A stretch of 64,000 nt of DNA from Kumtagia yinganensis (GTDB lineage: Bacteria > Pseudomonadota > Alphaproteobacteria > Rhizobiales > Rhizobiaceae). Both the position numbers and the translations under genes were made by a program. Every line of letters begins with the position of its first letter. The first letter of the stretch is position 1. The notes beneath the pieces were generated by a model. It was given only the letters and a program-made list of their open reading frames with translations, ran no database searches and was not told where the DNA came from. Of the stretch, positions 37,255 to 45,868 are shown one piece after another. The stretch covers positions 113,790-177,789 of the forward strand of contig NZ_JBEBMH010000012.1 of the NCBI RefSeq assembly GCF_040081985.1, given 5' to 3'.

Positions 37255-38229
37255 ATGCCCACTTCCCTGCCTGCCCCCGTATCGCTCTATGAGCGCGTGC
37301 AACGGGTCATCCCGGCAATCGAATGGCCGGCCTTCACCGACGACATCGAAGCCATCCTGGCGCTGAAGCGCGAGCGCAACGCCGTCATCCTGGCCCACAA
37401 CTACCAGACGCCCGAGATCTTCCATTGCGTGGCCGACATCGTCGGCGACAGCCTGGCGCTCGCCCGCAAGGCGATGTCTATCGAGGCGGACGTCATCGTG
37501 CTCGCCGGCGTGCATTTCATGGCCGAGACGGCCAAGCTGCTCAATCCCGGCAAAACCGTGCTCATTCCTGACCTCGGCGCCGGCTGCTCGCTGGCCGACT
37601 CGATCACGGCTTCGGATGTGCGCCTGATGCGGCAGTGCTATCCCGGCGTGCCGATCGTGACTTATGTCAACACCTCCGCCGCAGTGAAAGCCGAGTCCGA
37701 CATCTGCTGCACGTCGGGCAACGCGCTTCAGGTGGTGGAATCGCTCGGCGCCCCGCGCGTTATCATGCTGCCGGACGAATATCTGGCCAGGAACATCGCC
37801 ACGCAGACCGAGGTCGAGATCATCGCCTGGAAGGGACATTGCGAGGTGCATGAGCGCTTCAGCCCCGCCGACATACGCGAACTGCGCGAGGCGCATCCCG
37901 GCGTCACCGTGCTCGCCCATCCGGAATGCCCGCCGGAGGTCGTCGCGGAGGCGGACTTCGCAGGCTCTACGGCAGCGATGTCCGATTATGTCGGACGGCA
38001 CAAGCCGGCGCGTGTCGTGCTGATGACCGAATGCTCGATGAGCGACAACGTCGCCGTCGAGCATCCCGAGGTCGACTTCGTGCGTCCATGCAATCTCTGC
38101 CCGCATATGAAGCGCATAACGCTCGCCAACATCCGCACGGCGCTCGAACAGAACCGCCACGTCGTCACCATCGATCCGAATGTCGCCGAGCGGGCACGCC
38201 GGGCGGTCGAACGGATGCTCGCCATATGA
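37255..38229 (+). CDS. nadA: Quinolinate synthase NadA
   Basis: 324 aa. It condenses iminoaspartate with dihydroxyacetone phosphate to quinolinate using a 4Fe-4S cluster. The family is marked by AVILAHNYQTPEIFHCVAD, VHFMAETAKLLNPGKTVLIPD, GCSLADSI, YVNTSAAVKAESDICCTSGNA, MTECSMSDN and CNLCPHMKRI, which supply the cluster cysteines. ATG 37255 follows TTGGAGCGCC. It overlaps nadB by 4 bp. It is the first gene of nadABC, probably repressed by NadQ when NAD is plentiful. Confidence 0.97.
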   Translation: MPTSLPAPVSLYERVQRVIPAIEWPAFTDDIEAILALKRERNAVILAHNYQTPEIFHCVADIVGDSLALARKAMSIEADVIVLAGVHFMAETAKLLNPGKTVLIPDLGAGCSLADSITASDVRLMRQCYPGVPIVTYVNTSAAVKAESDICCTSGNALQVVESLGAPRVIMLPDEYLARNIATQTEVEIIAWKGHCEVHERFSPADIRELREAHPGVTVLAHPECPPEVVAEADFAGSTAAMSDYVGRHKPARVVLMTECSMSDNVAVEHPEVDFVRPCNLCPHMKRITLANIRTALEQNRHVVTIDPNVAERARRAVERMLAI

Positions 38230-39779
38230 TCACGCACCACCTCGACGGCCGTCCGGTGATCATCGGCGGCGGGATTGCGGGACTGATGACGGCGCTTCAT
38301 CTTGCGCCGGAACCGGTCGTCCTCATCTCGAAGGCCCCGCTGGGAAACCAAACGTCCAGCGCGCTTGCCCAGGGCGGCCTCGCGGCGAGCCTCGGCAGCG
38401 ATGACAGTCCGGACCTTCATCTTGCCGATACGCTCGCGGCCGGCGACGGGCTTTGCGACGCGAACGCCGCAAGACGGGTCGTCGACGCGGCCGCTCAAGC
38501 GATCGGATTTCTCGAACAACTGGGCGTCGGCTTCGACCAGGCGCCGGACGGCACGCTCCTGCTCGGGCTCGAAGCCGCCCATTCGTGCCGGCGGATCGTA
38601 CATGCCGGCGGCGACGCCACCGGCCGTGAACTGGTCCGCGCGCTGGTCGCCGCCGTGCGAAGGACACCTTCGATCACGATTGTCGAGGGTGTCGAGCTCC
38701 GGCGCCTGTTCGTCGAGGACGGCGCAATCACCGGTGTGCTTGCCGTCGGAGACAGCGACGCCATCTCGCTTCCGACAGGCCGCGTCGTGCTCGCGACCGG
38801 AGGCATAGGCGGCCTGTTCGACCATACGACCAACCCGCTCGGCTCGTTCGGCCAGGGCCTGGCGCTTGCCGCGCGTGCCGGCGCCGAACTCGCCGATCTC
38901 GAATTCGTGCAGTTCCACCCGACCGCGCTCGACGGCCCGAGCCGTCCGATGCCGTTGGTCAGCGAAGCGGTGCGCGGGGAAGGCGCGATCCTGGTCGACG
39001 AACGCGGCCGGCGTTTCCTCGCCGATACGCCCGCCGGCGAACTGGCGCCGCGCGATGTCGTGGCGCGGGGCGTATGGCGGCAGTTGGGCGCCGGACATCG
39101 TGTGTTCCTGGACGCCCGGAGCTGTCTCGGACCGAAATTCGCCGAGCGCTTTCCGGCGATCGCATTGCTCTGCCGCGAGGCCGGCATCGATCCCGCCATG
39201 CAGCCGATCCCGGTGCGTCCCGCGGCTCACTATCACATGGGCGGCGTGGCCGTGGATGCCGAGGGCCACAGCTCGGTTGGCGGCCTGTGGGCCTGCGGCG
39301 AGGTCGCCCGCACCGGCCTGCACGGCGCCAACCGTCTTGCCAGCAATTCACTCATCGAAGCCGTGACGTCCGCCGCGTGGGTCGCGACAAGCGTCGCCGC
39401 AACGCCCCTCGCCTCGCCCAGACGGCCGAGACCGGCGATTGTGCCGCCGCGACCGGACGCTGCGAGCATCCGTCCGATCGCTTCGCGCGCGCTCGGCATC
39501 GAACGCGACGGCGGGACGCTGCGCCAGGCGGCGAAGGTGCTGGCGCCGATTGCAGCCGGCCATGACAGCGCGTCCGACCCCGCTCTTGCCGCGCTGATGA
39601 TGACGGTTGCCGCGCTTCGGCGCGAGGAAAGCCGGGGCTCGCATTTCCGGACCGATTTTCCCGGGCAACATGCCCAGCCGCAATCGCCTCGGCTGACGCT
39701 CGACGAGACGCTCGAGGCGGCGGCGATCCTTGCCGACACGACATCCGCTTCGGAAGCACTGCTGGACAGGACGGCTTGA
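38226..39779 (+). CDS. nadB: L-aspartate oxidase NadB
   Basis: 517 aa from the ATG overlapping the nadA stop. An FAD-binding motif VIIGGGIAGLMTALHL is at the N-terminus, then SALAQGGLAASLGSDDSPDLHLADTL. The active-site segments HAGGDATGRELV, EFVQFHPTALDG, EAVRGEGAILVD and PAAHYHMGGVAVDAEG follow. It oxidises L-aspartate to iminoaspartate for NadA. GANRLASNSL near residue 370 completes the FAD site. Full length for the family. Confidence 0.96.
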   Translation: MITHHLDGRPVIIGGGIAGLMTALHLAPEPVVLISKAPLGNQTSSALAQGGLAASLGSDDSPDLHLADTLAAGDGLCDANAARRVVDAAAQAIGFLEQLGVGFDQAPDGTLLLGLEAAHSCRRIVHAGGDATGRELVRALVAAVRRTPSITIVEGVELRRLFVEDGAITGVLAVGDSDAISLPTGRVVLATGGIGGLFDHTTNPLGSFGQGLALAARAGAELADLEFVQFHPTALDGPSRPMPLVSEAVRGEGAILVDERGRRFLADTPAGELAPRDVVARGVWRQLGAGHRVFLDARSCLGPKFAERFPAIALLCREAGIDPAMQPIPVRPAAHYHMGGVAVDAEGHSSVGGLWACGEVARTGLHGANRLASNSLIEAVTSAAWVATSVAATPLASPRRPRPAIVPPRPDAASIRPIASRALGIERDGGTLRQAAKVLAPIAAGHDSASDPALAALMMTVAALRREESRGSHFRTDFPGQHAQPQSPRLTLDETLEAAAILADTTSASEALLDRTA

Positions 39780-39781
39780 CC

Positions 39782-40633
39782 ATGACGCTGACACCGCTGC
39801 CGCGCGTGATGATCGAGCCACTGGCGCGCGCGGCTCTGCTCGAGGATCTGGGCCGCGCCGGCGATATAACCGCCGACGCGATTGTCCCAGCGGATGCGAA
39901 AGCGACGATGGTTCTTGCGACACGGCAGGCGGGCGTGGTTGCCGGTCTCGACGTCGCCGCCCTCTCCTTCGAGCTGATCGATCCGCGAACCGAAGTCGCC
40001 GTCATTCATTCCGACGGCACGGGCGTCTCGCCCGGCGACGTCATCGCCACGGTGCGTGGGCCTGCCCGCGCGCTGCTGACGGCCGAGCGGACGGCGCTCA
40101 ATCTGCTTTGCCACCTGAGCGGCATTGCCACGCAAACCGCGGCGGTCGTCGACGCCGTCCGGGATCACAAGGCCAAGATCGTGTGCACGCGAAAGACGAC
40201 GCCCGGCCTGCGCGCCCTGGAAAAATACGCCGTTCGCGCCGGCGGTGGCGCCAATCATCGTTTCGGCCTCGACGACGCCGTACTCATCAAAGACAATCAC
40301 ATCGCGATCGCCGGCGATATCCGCACGGCCATAGAGCGCGCGCGGGCGGCGGCGGGCCACATGGTGAAGATCGAGGTGGAGGTCGACACGATCACGCAGT
40401 TGGAAGTGGCGCTCGCGGCAAGCGTGGATGCGGTCCTGCTGGACAACATGTCCTTGGAACAGTTGACCCAGGCGGTGGCGATGGTCGGCGGCCGCGCGAT
40501 CACCGAAGCTTCCGGCCGGGTGACCGCCGAGACGGCGCCGGCGATTGCCGCCACCGGCGTCGACCTGATTTCGGTCGGCTGGATAACCCACAGCGCGCCG
40601 ATCCTCGATATCGGATTGGACATTGCGCCCTGA
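39782..40633 (+). CDS. nadC: Nicotinate-nucleotide pyrophosphorylase (quinolinate phosphoribosyltransferase) NadC
   Basis: 283 aa. It converts quinolinate and PRPP to nicotinate mononucleotide. Landmarks: ALLEDLGRAGDITADAIV at the start, ERTALNLLCHLSGIATQT, CTRKTTPGLRALEKYAVRAGGGANHRFGL, LIKDNHI, IEVEVD and LLDNMS near the end. ATG 39782 lies 2 bp after the nadB stop; a TTG at 39776 is less likely. Last gene of nadABC, separated from the convergent ABC transporter gene by 163 bp. Confidence 0.97.
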   Translation: MTLTPLPRVMIEPLARAALLEDLGRAGDITADAIVPADAKATMVLATRQAGVVAGLDVAALSFELIDPRTEVAVIHSDGTGVSPGDVIATVRGPARALLTAERTALNLLCHLSGIATQTAAVVDAVRDHKAKIVCTRKTTPGLRALEKYAVRAGGGANHRFGLDDAVLIKDNHIAIAGDIRTAIERARAAAGHMVKIEVEVDTITQLEVALAASVDAVLLDNMSLEQLTQAVAMVGGRAITEASGRVTAETAPAIAATGVDLISVGWITHSAPILDIGLDIAP

Positions 40634-40796
40634 CCAGGGCGAACTGTTCCTCCAATTTTGGCACGGCTGCGGATCTCGTGCCGGTCGCCGAACCGCACCT
40701 GAGCGCGGCCCTCGGTTGTTCAGCGGAGTAATTGCGGATGGAACCGGGATGCGTCGCAGGCGGTCCAATATATTCCGTCCAACCACGCGCCCTCCT

Positions 40797-42641
40797 TCAA
40801 GGATGCTTCGCCTTGCGGGCCGTCGTCTTGGCGGCGCGCCGTTCCTTGATCGCCGGCTTGTCCGTCAGCCTGCCGCCGACCTTCACAGGTTTCAGCGCAT
40901 GGCCTTTCGGATCAATGGCGAGGTGCAGCGTGCGCGAGAAGAAGCCGCCGCCGATGTCGGCGCGGCCGATGTTGATCACCGTGGCGTCCGGACCGCCCTC
41001 CTCCAGAACTGAAAACACACGGATCCTGGTGTCGGCGTCCAGCGTGTCCAACGCCTCGTCGATGACCACCCAGCGCGGCCTGTGCAGCGCCAGCCGGGCG
41101 AAGGCCAGCAGCCGCAGTTCCTCGTCGGTCAGTTCCCGTTCCCAACGGGTATCGCGGTCGAGATGCGCCGCGAGCCGGCCGAGGCCTGTTTTCGTCAGGG
41201 CCGACACGAGGTCCGCGTCGGTGAATTTTTTCGATTCCTCGACGGGATAGGAAAGCACGTCGCGGAGCGAACCCGGCGAGAAATACGGGGTGCGCGGAAC
41301 AAAAGTCACGGCTTGCCCGGCCGGCAGTTCGACGCGGCCTCCACCCCAAGGCCACAGGCCTGCCAGCGCGCGGAAAAACAGCGTCTTTCCGGCTCCCGGC
41401 TTGCCGGTGATCAGCACGCGCTCGCCCGCCGCAATCTCGGCATGCGTCTCCGAGAGCCGCGCGCAGCCGTCCGGCGAGGAGACTTCGAGATTGTCGAAAA
41501 CCATCCTGTCGCCTTCGGCCGGCACGAAGGCGATCCGCTTCTCCACGTCGTGGACGTCTTCGATCTTCAGCAGAGCCGAACGGAACGAGGCGACGCGAAG
41601 CAAGGTGGCGCGCCAGTCGGCAATGCCGCCGATATTATCGATGAACCAGCGCAGCGAGGCATGAACCTGGGTGAACGCCGCCGCCGCCATCATCAGCCCG
41701 CCAAAACTCAGGTCGCCGGCAAAATAGACCGGCGAGGCAATCACGATCGGCGCAACCACCGTGATCCATCCGTAGCCGGCCGTCACCCAGGTCAGGCGCA
41801 CGGTGGCGAGCGCGATGCGTTTCGTTGCCGCCAGCACAGCGGCAAGGTCGAGTTCCAGCCGCCGCCGCTCCTCGCCCTCGCCTGCCGCCAGCGAGATCGA
41901 ATCGACATGCTCGTTGACCCGCATCAGCGAAAACCGCAGTTCGGCCTCGCGCGAATAGCGCTCGCTGTTCAGGTTGATCAGCGGCCGGCCCGCGAGCCAG
42001 CTCAGGAACGAGGCGATGCCGGCATAAAGCACCGCGGCCCACACCATGTAGCCCGGGATCTCGAACGAGTGTCCGGACCAATGAAAGACAAAACCCTCCG
42101 AAAGCGACCACAAGACGCCGACGAAGCTGACGAGCAGGATGCTCGCCTGAAGCAGCCCGACGCCGAGATCGGTGGAAAGCTCGGTGAGGTGGCGCGCATC
42201 CTCATGCAGGCGCTGGTCGGGATTGACGCCGATGGCGCCGGCCTTGGCAAGCCGGAAGGCCCGCCGTGGCAACATCCATTCGCCGATCAAGTCGCGTGTC
42301 AGGCCCTCGCGCAGTTTTATGCGCAGCATCTGGTTCAGCCAGGTCTGGGTGATGTTGAAGACCAGGAGCACGCCGGCGATCTCGGCGAAAACCACCAGTT
42401 GATGGAAGAACGCCTGCAGGTCGCGCCGCTCGATCGAATCGTAGAACGGCCGGTTCCAACTGTTGAGCAGCACCTGGCCGAGCGCGGTCGCCACGATGAC
42501 GACGAAGATGCCGGCCATCAGCCAGAGAATGGTGTTGCGCACCGGCGAGGCCATGAAGGCCCGCCACATCATCATAAGCTGGTCGCGAAAACTTTCGTCG
42601 CCGACCGTGATCACCGCTTGCCCGTCCGTCTTGTCGTTCAT
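40797..42641 (-). CDS. SbmA/BacA-like ABC transporter with fused ATPase (YddA/BclA-type)
   Basis: 614 aa from ATG 42641 with GAGG upstream. The N-terminal ~350 residues form an ABC_membrane_2 domain with about six helices and the family motif LNSWNRPFYDSIERRDL. The C-terminal ATPase has Walker A GKPGAGKT and Walker B PRWVVIDEALDTLD. The signature is LTDEELRLLAFARL, not LSGGQ. Relatives transport peptides or lipids; BclA-type proteins of rhizobia import host antimicrobial peptides. The membrane orientation and substrate cannot be told here. A basic tail (IKERRAAKTTARKAKHP) ends the protein. It is a single gene unit. Confidence 0.88.
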   Translation of the reverse strand: MNDKTDGQAVITVGDESFRDQLMMMWRAFMASPVRNTILWLMAGIFVVIVATALGQVLLNSWNRPFYDSIERRDLQAFFHQLVVFAEIAGVLLVFNITQTWLNQMLRIKLREGLTRDLIGEWMLPRRAFRLAKAGAIGVNPDQRLHEDARHLTELSTDLGVGLLQASILLVSFVGVLWSLSEGFVFHWSGHSFEIPGYMVWAAVLYAGIASFLSWLAGRPLINLNSERYSREAELRFSLMRVNEHVDSISLAAGEGEERRRLELDLAAVLAATKRIALATVRLTWVTAGYGWITVVAPIVIASPVYFAGDLSFGGLMMAAAAFTQVHASLRWFIDNIGGIADWRATLLRVASFRSALLKIEDVHDVEKRIAFVPAEGDRMVFDNLEVSSPDGCARLSETHAEIAAGERVLITGKPGAGKTLFFRALAGLWPWGGGRVELPAGQAVTFVPRTPYFSPGSLRDVLSYPVEESKKFTDADLVSALTKTGLGRLAAHLDRDTRWERELTDEELRLLAFARLALHRPRWVVIDEALDTLDADTRIRVFSVLEEGGPDATVINIGRADIGGGFFSRTLHLAIDPKGHALKPVKVGGRLTDKPAIKERRAAKTTARKAKHP

Positions 42642-42877
42642 CCGAAACACCTCGGCAAACTGCGTATCGACGCCGCCCGACAACCGCCGTCATCGATGGA
42701 TGAGGTGGCGTGTCGTCCTTCATAAACAAAGCCAATGCAAAGTGCATGTCGGCAATCGATCTTGAAAATGGGCCAGCGAAATTGCTGCGGCACTCTGCGG
42801 GCAGCACGGATCGTCTTCACGCCGTGAAATCCGCCGTGGCCGTCGACTCTTCGCCCGTCGTGTACGGCTGGGCACCG

Positions 42878-43783
42878 TCAGGACGTGTCGGCAGGCTCCA
42901 GCGCCCAAACGGCGAGGCCGTGGAGGACGTCCAGGACGTCGTGGACCTCATGAGTGGGTTTGCGCCGCCAGCCGGGCGGGTGGCCGGGTTTCAGGGGCCA
43001 CAGGCGGTGGAAGCGGGTCGGCTTGCCGGGCACTCTTTTCTTTGCGACCGCGCCAGCCTCTTCCCGTCGTTGTGCGACAAAAGCCTCGCGGCGCGCACGC
43101 CAGCGGGCAAAGCGTTTTGCCTGGCCGGGCAGATCGTCCAACGCGGCGGCCAGCGCTTGCAGGCGGAGCGCAAGGCGCGTCGCGTCGATCTGGTCACGCG
43201 GCGATGGCGGCGGCGGGAGCGAATATGGCTCGGCCACGCCCGGAAACAGGATGCGTGGGGCAGCATGTGCCGGCACGTAGCGGCGGTGGACGCGGAACGG
43301 GTTCCGCAGCGGATCGAGCAGCGGCAGGCTGAGCGTTTTCGGGCGGGCGGCACGGATGGCCGCGGCCCGTCTCGCCGCGGCGGCGGCGGCGAGATCGGCG
43401 CGTGAAAGCGTGACGGCGATGCCGAAGCCGCGCAGCAACGGCTCCATGGATTTTGGTTTCGGGTTTCGCAGGCGAGGCGGCGGCAAGGTGACCGTGAGAC
43501 CACGCGCGGCAACGACGATCAGTCTTCGCGCCGCCGCTTCAGCAGGATGCAGCAGTTTGAGGATGGCGCGGTAGAGGCGGCGAGGAAGGGTAAGTGCCGG
43601 GGACAGTTTACTTTTTTCCGCTCGCGCGGGCCTGAAAGCGGCTGCGTCCTTCCGCGCAAAGAAAGTAAACTGTCCCCCAGCGCCAAGCCCGGCACCGACA
43701 CCCAGCCCAGCCATCGCAACCAGCATGGCCAGGATGCGCTTCAGCGCTTCCCGGTTCTTCTCGATCGCCGCATTCCAGTCCAT
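42878..43783 (-). CDS. Hypothetical protein with N-terminal membrane helix, interrupted in frame by a repeat
   Basis: 301 aa from ATG 43783 (MDWNAAIEKNREALKRI); GTG 43792 and TTG 43789 lie closer to a GGAGAGG and are alternatives. One membrane helix (ILAMLVAMAGLGVGAGLG, ~14-32) is followed by a segment encoded entirely by the dispersed palindrome 43599-43677 (GGQFTFFARK...SKLSPAL, ~34-62). After it comes a conserved-looking region LPRRLYRAILKLLHPAEAAARRLI and a basic, proline-rich C-terminus. No domain is recognised. It looks like a real conserved rhizobial hypothetical gene with an inserted repeat that kept the frame. Confidence 0.65.
   Translation of the reverse strand: MDWNAAIEKNREALKRILAMLVAMAGLGVGAGLGAGGQFTFFARKDAAAFRPARAEKSKLSPALTLPRRLYRAILKLLHPAEAAARRLIVVAARGLTVTLPPPRLRNPKPKSMEPLLRGFGIAVTLSRADLAAAAAARRAAAIRAARPKTLSLPLLDPLRNPFRVHRRYVPAHAAPRILFPGVAEPYSLPPPPSPRDQIDATRLALRLQALAAALDDLPGQAKRFARWRARREAFVAQRREEAGAVAKKRVPGKPTRFHRLWPLKPGHPPGWRRKPTHEVHDVLDVLHGLAVWALEPADTS
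43599..43677. repeat. Dispersed REP-like palindrome, copy 2 (inside a coding sequence)
   Basis: 79 bp. The left end GGGGACAGTTTACTTT and right end AAAGTAAACTGTCCCC form a perfect 16-bp terminal stem with a 47-base interior that is itself partly complementary (TCCGCTCGCGC against TTCCGCGC). Same ends as the copy at 6734-6806. It is wholly inside the hypothetical gene at 42878-43783 and adds about 26 in-frame codons. Confidence 0.75.
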
Positions 43784-44095
43784 TGCCAACACTGCCCTCT
43801 CCTTTCCACAGGCGATGCAATCATCGCTCCTGTGAGGGAGAGCGGGGACAGAGCTGAGAAAAATCATCCTGACGGATGCTGACAACCGTCAATGCCGGGG
43901 ACGTCTTTGGGGCGAGCCACGATGCGCGCTTTCGAGAGGTTGATCCCAGCGTTCTTATGCGATAACATGACAATCGTAGTTAACTTTTAGCCGCGGACGC
44001 AGCAGGGCCAGGCCCTCACGCGCGGTGCCATCAAAACCTTTGAAACTCCCGGCGGAGCGCGCCCTGCTCTCCGTGTGACATGGCGTCCGCAACGA
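43784..44095. other. Intergenic region upstream of asbA
   Basis: About 310 bp between the divergent hypothetical gene and asbA. It contains the candidate promoter at 43939-43967 and an AT-rich stretch near 43950-43990. No gene is recognised. Confidence 0.5.
43939..43967 (+). promoter_or_regulatory. Candidate promoter of the asb operon
   Basis: TTGATC (43939-43944), a 17-base spacer, then TAACAT (43962-43967) resembles a sigma-70 promoter about 130 bp before asbA. The -10 is embedded in TGCGATAAC, which recurs at 57515-57523 (minus) before the importer operon. No convincing Fur, RirA or Irr box was recognised. Weak call. Confidence 0.35.
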
Positions 44096-45868
44096 ATGAT
44101 CGACAAGAATCAGATTGCAGCAGAGCAGGCAATTTTTCGAAGCTTCGCAAACAGCTACCTGCGGGAACTGAATCCCGGTGTTCCGGTTTTCCACCGCGTC
44201 GGCGACCGGAATTTCGACTGCGCCGAGATTGCGCTGCCGTCACGGCACGCCGCGCTGCGTGTCGAAGTCAGGTCCCGGTCGCTTTGCGGCATGCATCTGT
44301 TCGGGCGGATATGGATGCGGCAAGGCACCGGGCCGAACTGGCACGAGATCGAGCCTATCCTTGCCATTCATCTGCTGGTGCTGGGTGCAAGGGAAACCGG
44401 CCCGGCCGCGCACCGCCAGGCCGACATCGAGCTTGTCGAACGGATTCTCCAGAGCTGCCAGGCGACCAAACGCTATCTCGACGCCGCCGAGGCAGCGCCG
44501 CTGTCGCCAATGGGCTTCATCGGCGCGGAGCAATCGCTGGTTTTCGGCCATCCGCTGCACCCGACGCCGAAGAGCCTGCAAGGCATGGCCGACTGGCAGC
44601 AGGCGGTCTACGCTCCCGAACTGCGCGGCGGTTTTCAACTGACCTATTTTGCTGCCGCGTCCCGGCTTGTGCGGGGCGATTCGGCAGGCGCGCCAGTGAC
44701 GTCGATCGTCGGGGCGCTGCTGGGAGACGATGCCGGCAAGGTCGGCGTCGGCGAAGGCGAGACGCTAATCCCCATGCACCCTTTGCAGGCGCAGGCCCTG
44801 ATGCTGGAACCGGCAGTGCGGGCGCTTATGGCGTCCGGACAGATAAGGCATCTCGGACCGGCCGGCCCGCTGTTCACCGCGACCTCGTCGGTGCGCACCG
44901 TCTATTGCGAAGAAGCCGCCTGGATGCCGAAATTCTCGCTGCCGGTGCGCATCACCAACTCGAAGCGCGTCAACCGGCGGCACGAGCTGGAGGCCGGCGT
45001 GGCCGTGGCGCGGCTGTTCCAGCGCGCCGGGATCGACGGCTTCGACCCGCGCCTCGGTTTTCTGCATGACAGCGCCTATGTGACGCTGGATTTCCCCGGA
45101 CAGGCCGAGAGCGGTTTCGAGGTCATCTTCCGCGAAAACCCGTTCCAGCGCCGGGCGGACGATCCGGTCATCACGGTTTCGGCGCTGACCGCCGAACCGC
45201 TTCCCGGCGACCGGTCGGTGCTGGAGAACGTTGTAAGGCGGGTGGCGCGCGACCAGGATGTCTCTGTGCGGATGGCCTGCCGCCGCTGGTTCGCGGCCTA
45301 TCTCGACTGCACGCTCGACCCGCTGGTGCGGCTCTACGACCGGTTCGGCGTGGCGCTGGAGGCGCACCAGCAGAACAGCCTGCTCGATCTTTCGCAGGAC
45401 GGCCTGCCCGGCCGCTACCTCTACCGCGACAGCCAGGGGTTCTACCTCTCCAACGCCTTCAAGGCGCGCTGGTATGGCGTCGTGCCCGAGGTCGTGCAGA
45501 TCCGCAGCCTGTTCTTCGACGACCGCGAGATCCGCGAACGCTTCGCCTACTACCTCGTCGTCAACCAGATTTTTTCCGTCGTGGCGCGCGCCGGCCATGA
45601 CGGTTTGGCGAGCGAGGCGGAGTTGCTCGGCATGCTGCGGGCGCGGCTGAAGGCGCTCGCGGGAGAACTCACCGGCGTCGGCGGGGAATTCGCTGCCGGC
45701 CTGCTCGACCGGCCGAACATCACCGCCAAGGCAAACCTCGCGATACGCCTGCGGGATGTCGACGAACTCGCGGACGCCAGCGGCATGCTCTACACGCATT
45801 TCCCCAATCCGCTGAGCCGCGCCGGGCTGTTCATGGCCGCCGAGACCGCGCATGCCATTGCCTCCTGA
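44096..45868 (+). CDS. asbA: Petrobactin-type NIS siderophore synthetase AsbA
   Basis: 590 aa from ATG 44096; GTG 44075 is possible, and neither has a strong ribosome-binding site. It is an IucA/IucC-family NRPS-independent siderophore synthetase. The segment AEQSLVFGHPLHPTPKSLQGMADW, then PELRGGFQLTYFAAAS, IPMHPLQAQALM, ATSSVRTVY, FSLPVRITNSKRVN, ESGFEVIFRENPF and FGVALEAHQQNSLLDL follow Bacillus AsbA closely. AsbA adenylates citrate and joins it to spermidine. It is the first gene of a five-gene operon; its end overlaps asbB by 17 bp. Confidence 0.88.
   Translation: MIDKNQIAAEQAIFRSFANSYLRELNPGVPVFHRVGDRNFDCAEIALPSRHAALRVEVRSRSLCGMHLFGRIWMRQGTGPNWHEIEPILAIHLLVLGARETGPAAHRQADIELVERILQSCQATKRYLDAAEAAPLSPMGFIGAEQSLVFGHPLHPTPKSLQGMADWQQAVYAPELRGGFQLTYFAAASRLVRGDSAGAPVTSIVGALLGDDAGKVGVGEGETLIPMHPLQAQALMLEPAVRALMASGQIRHLGPAGPLFTATSSVRTVYCEEAAWMPKFSLPVRITNSKRVNRRHELEAGVAVARLFQRAGIDGFDPRLGFLHDSAYVTLDFPGQAESGFEVIFRENPFQRRADDPVITVSALTAEPLPGDRSVLENVVRRVARDQDVSVRMACRRWFAAYLDCTLDPLVRLYDRFGVALEAHQQNSLLDLSQDGLPGRYLYRDSQGFYLSNAFKARWYGVVPEVVQIRSLFFDDREIRERFAYYLVVNQIFSVVARAGHDGLASEAELLGMLRARLKALAGELTGVGGEFAAGLLDRPNITAKANLAIRLRDVDELADASGMLYTHFPNPLSRAGLFMAAETAHAIAS

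Noticed and set aside
42710..43405. Plus-strand frame of 231 codons opposite the hypothetical gene
   Set aside because: The minus-strand frame has a membrane helix and coherent composition; the plus frame has no recognisable motif.
43886..44095. Fur, RirA or Irr box before asbA
   Set aside because: No stretch matched the consensus forms I know well enough to report.
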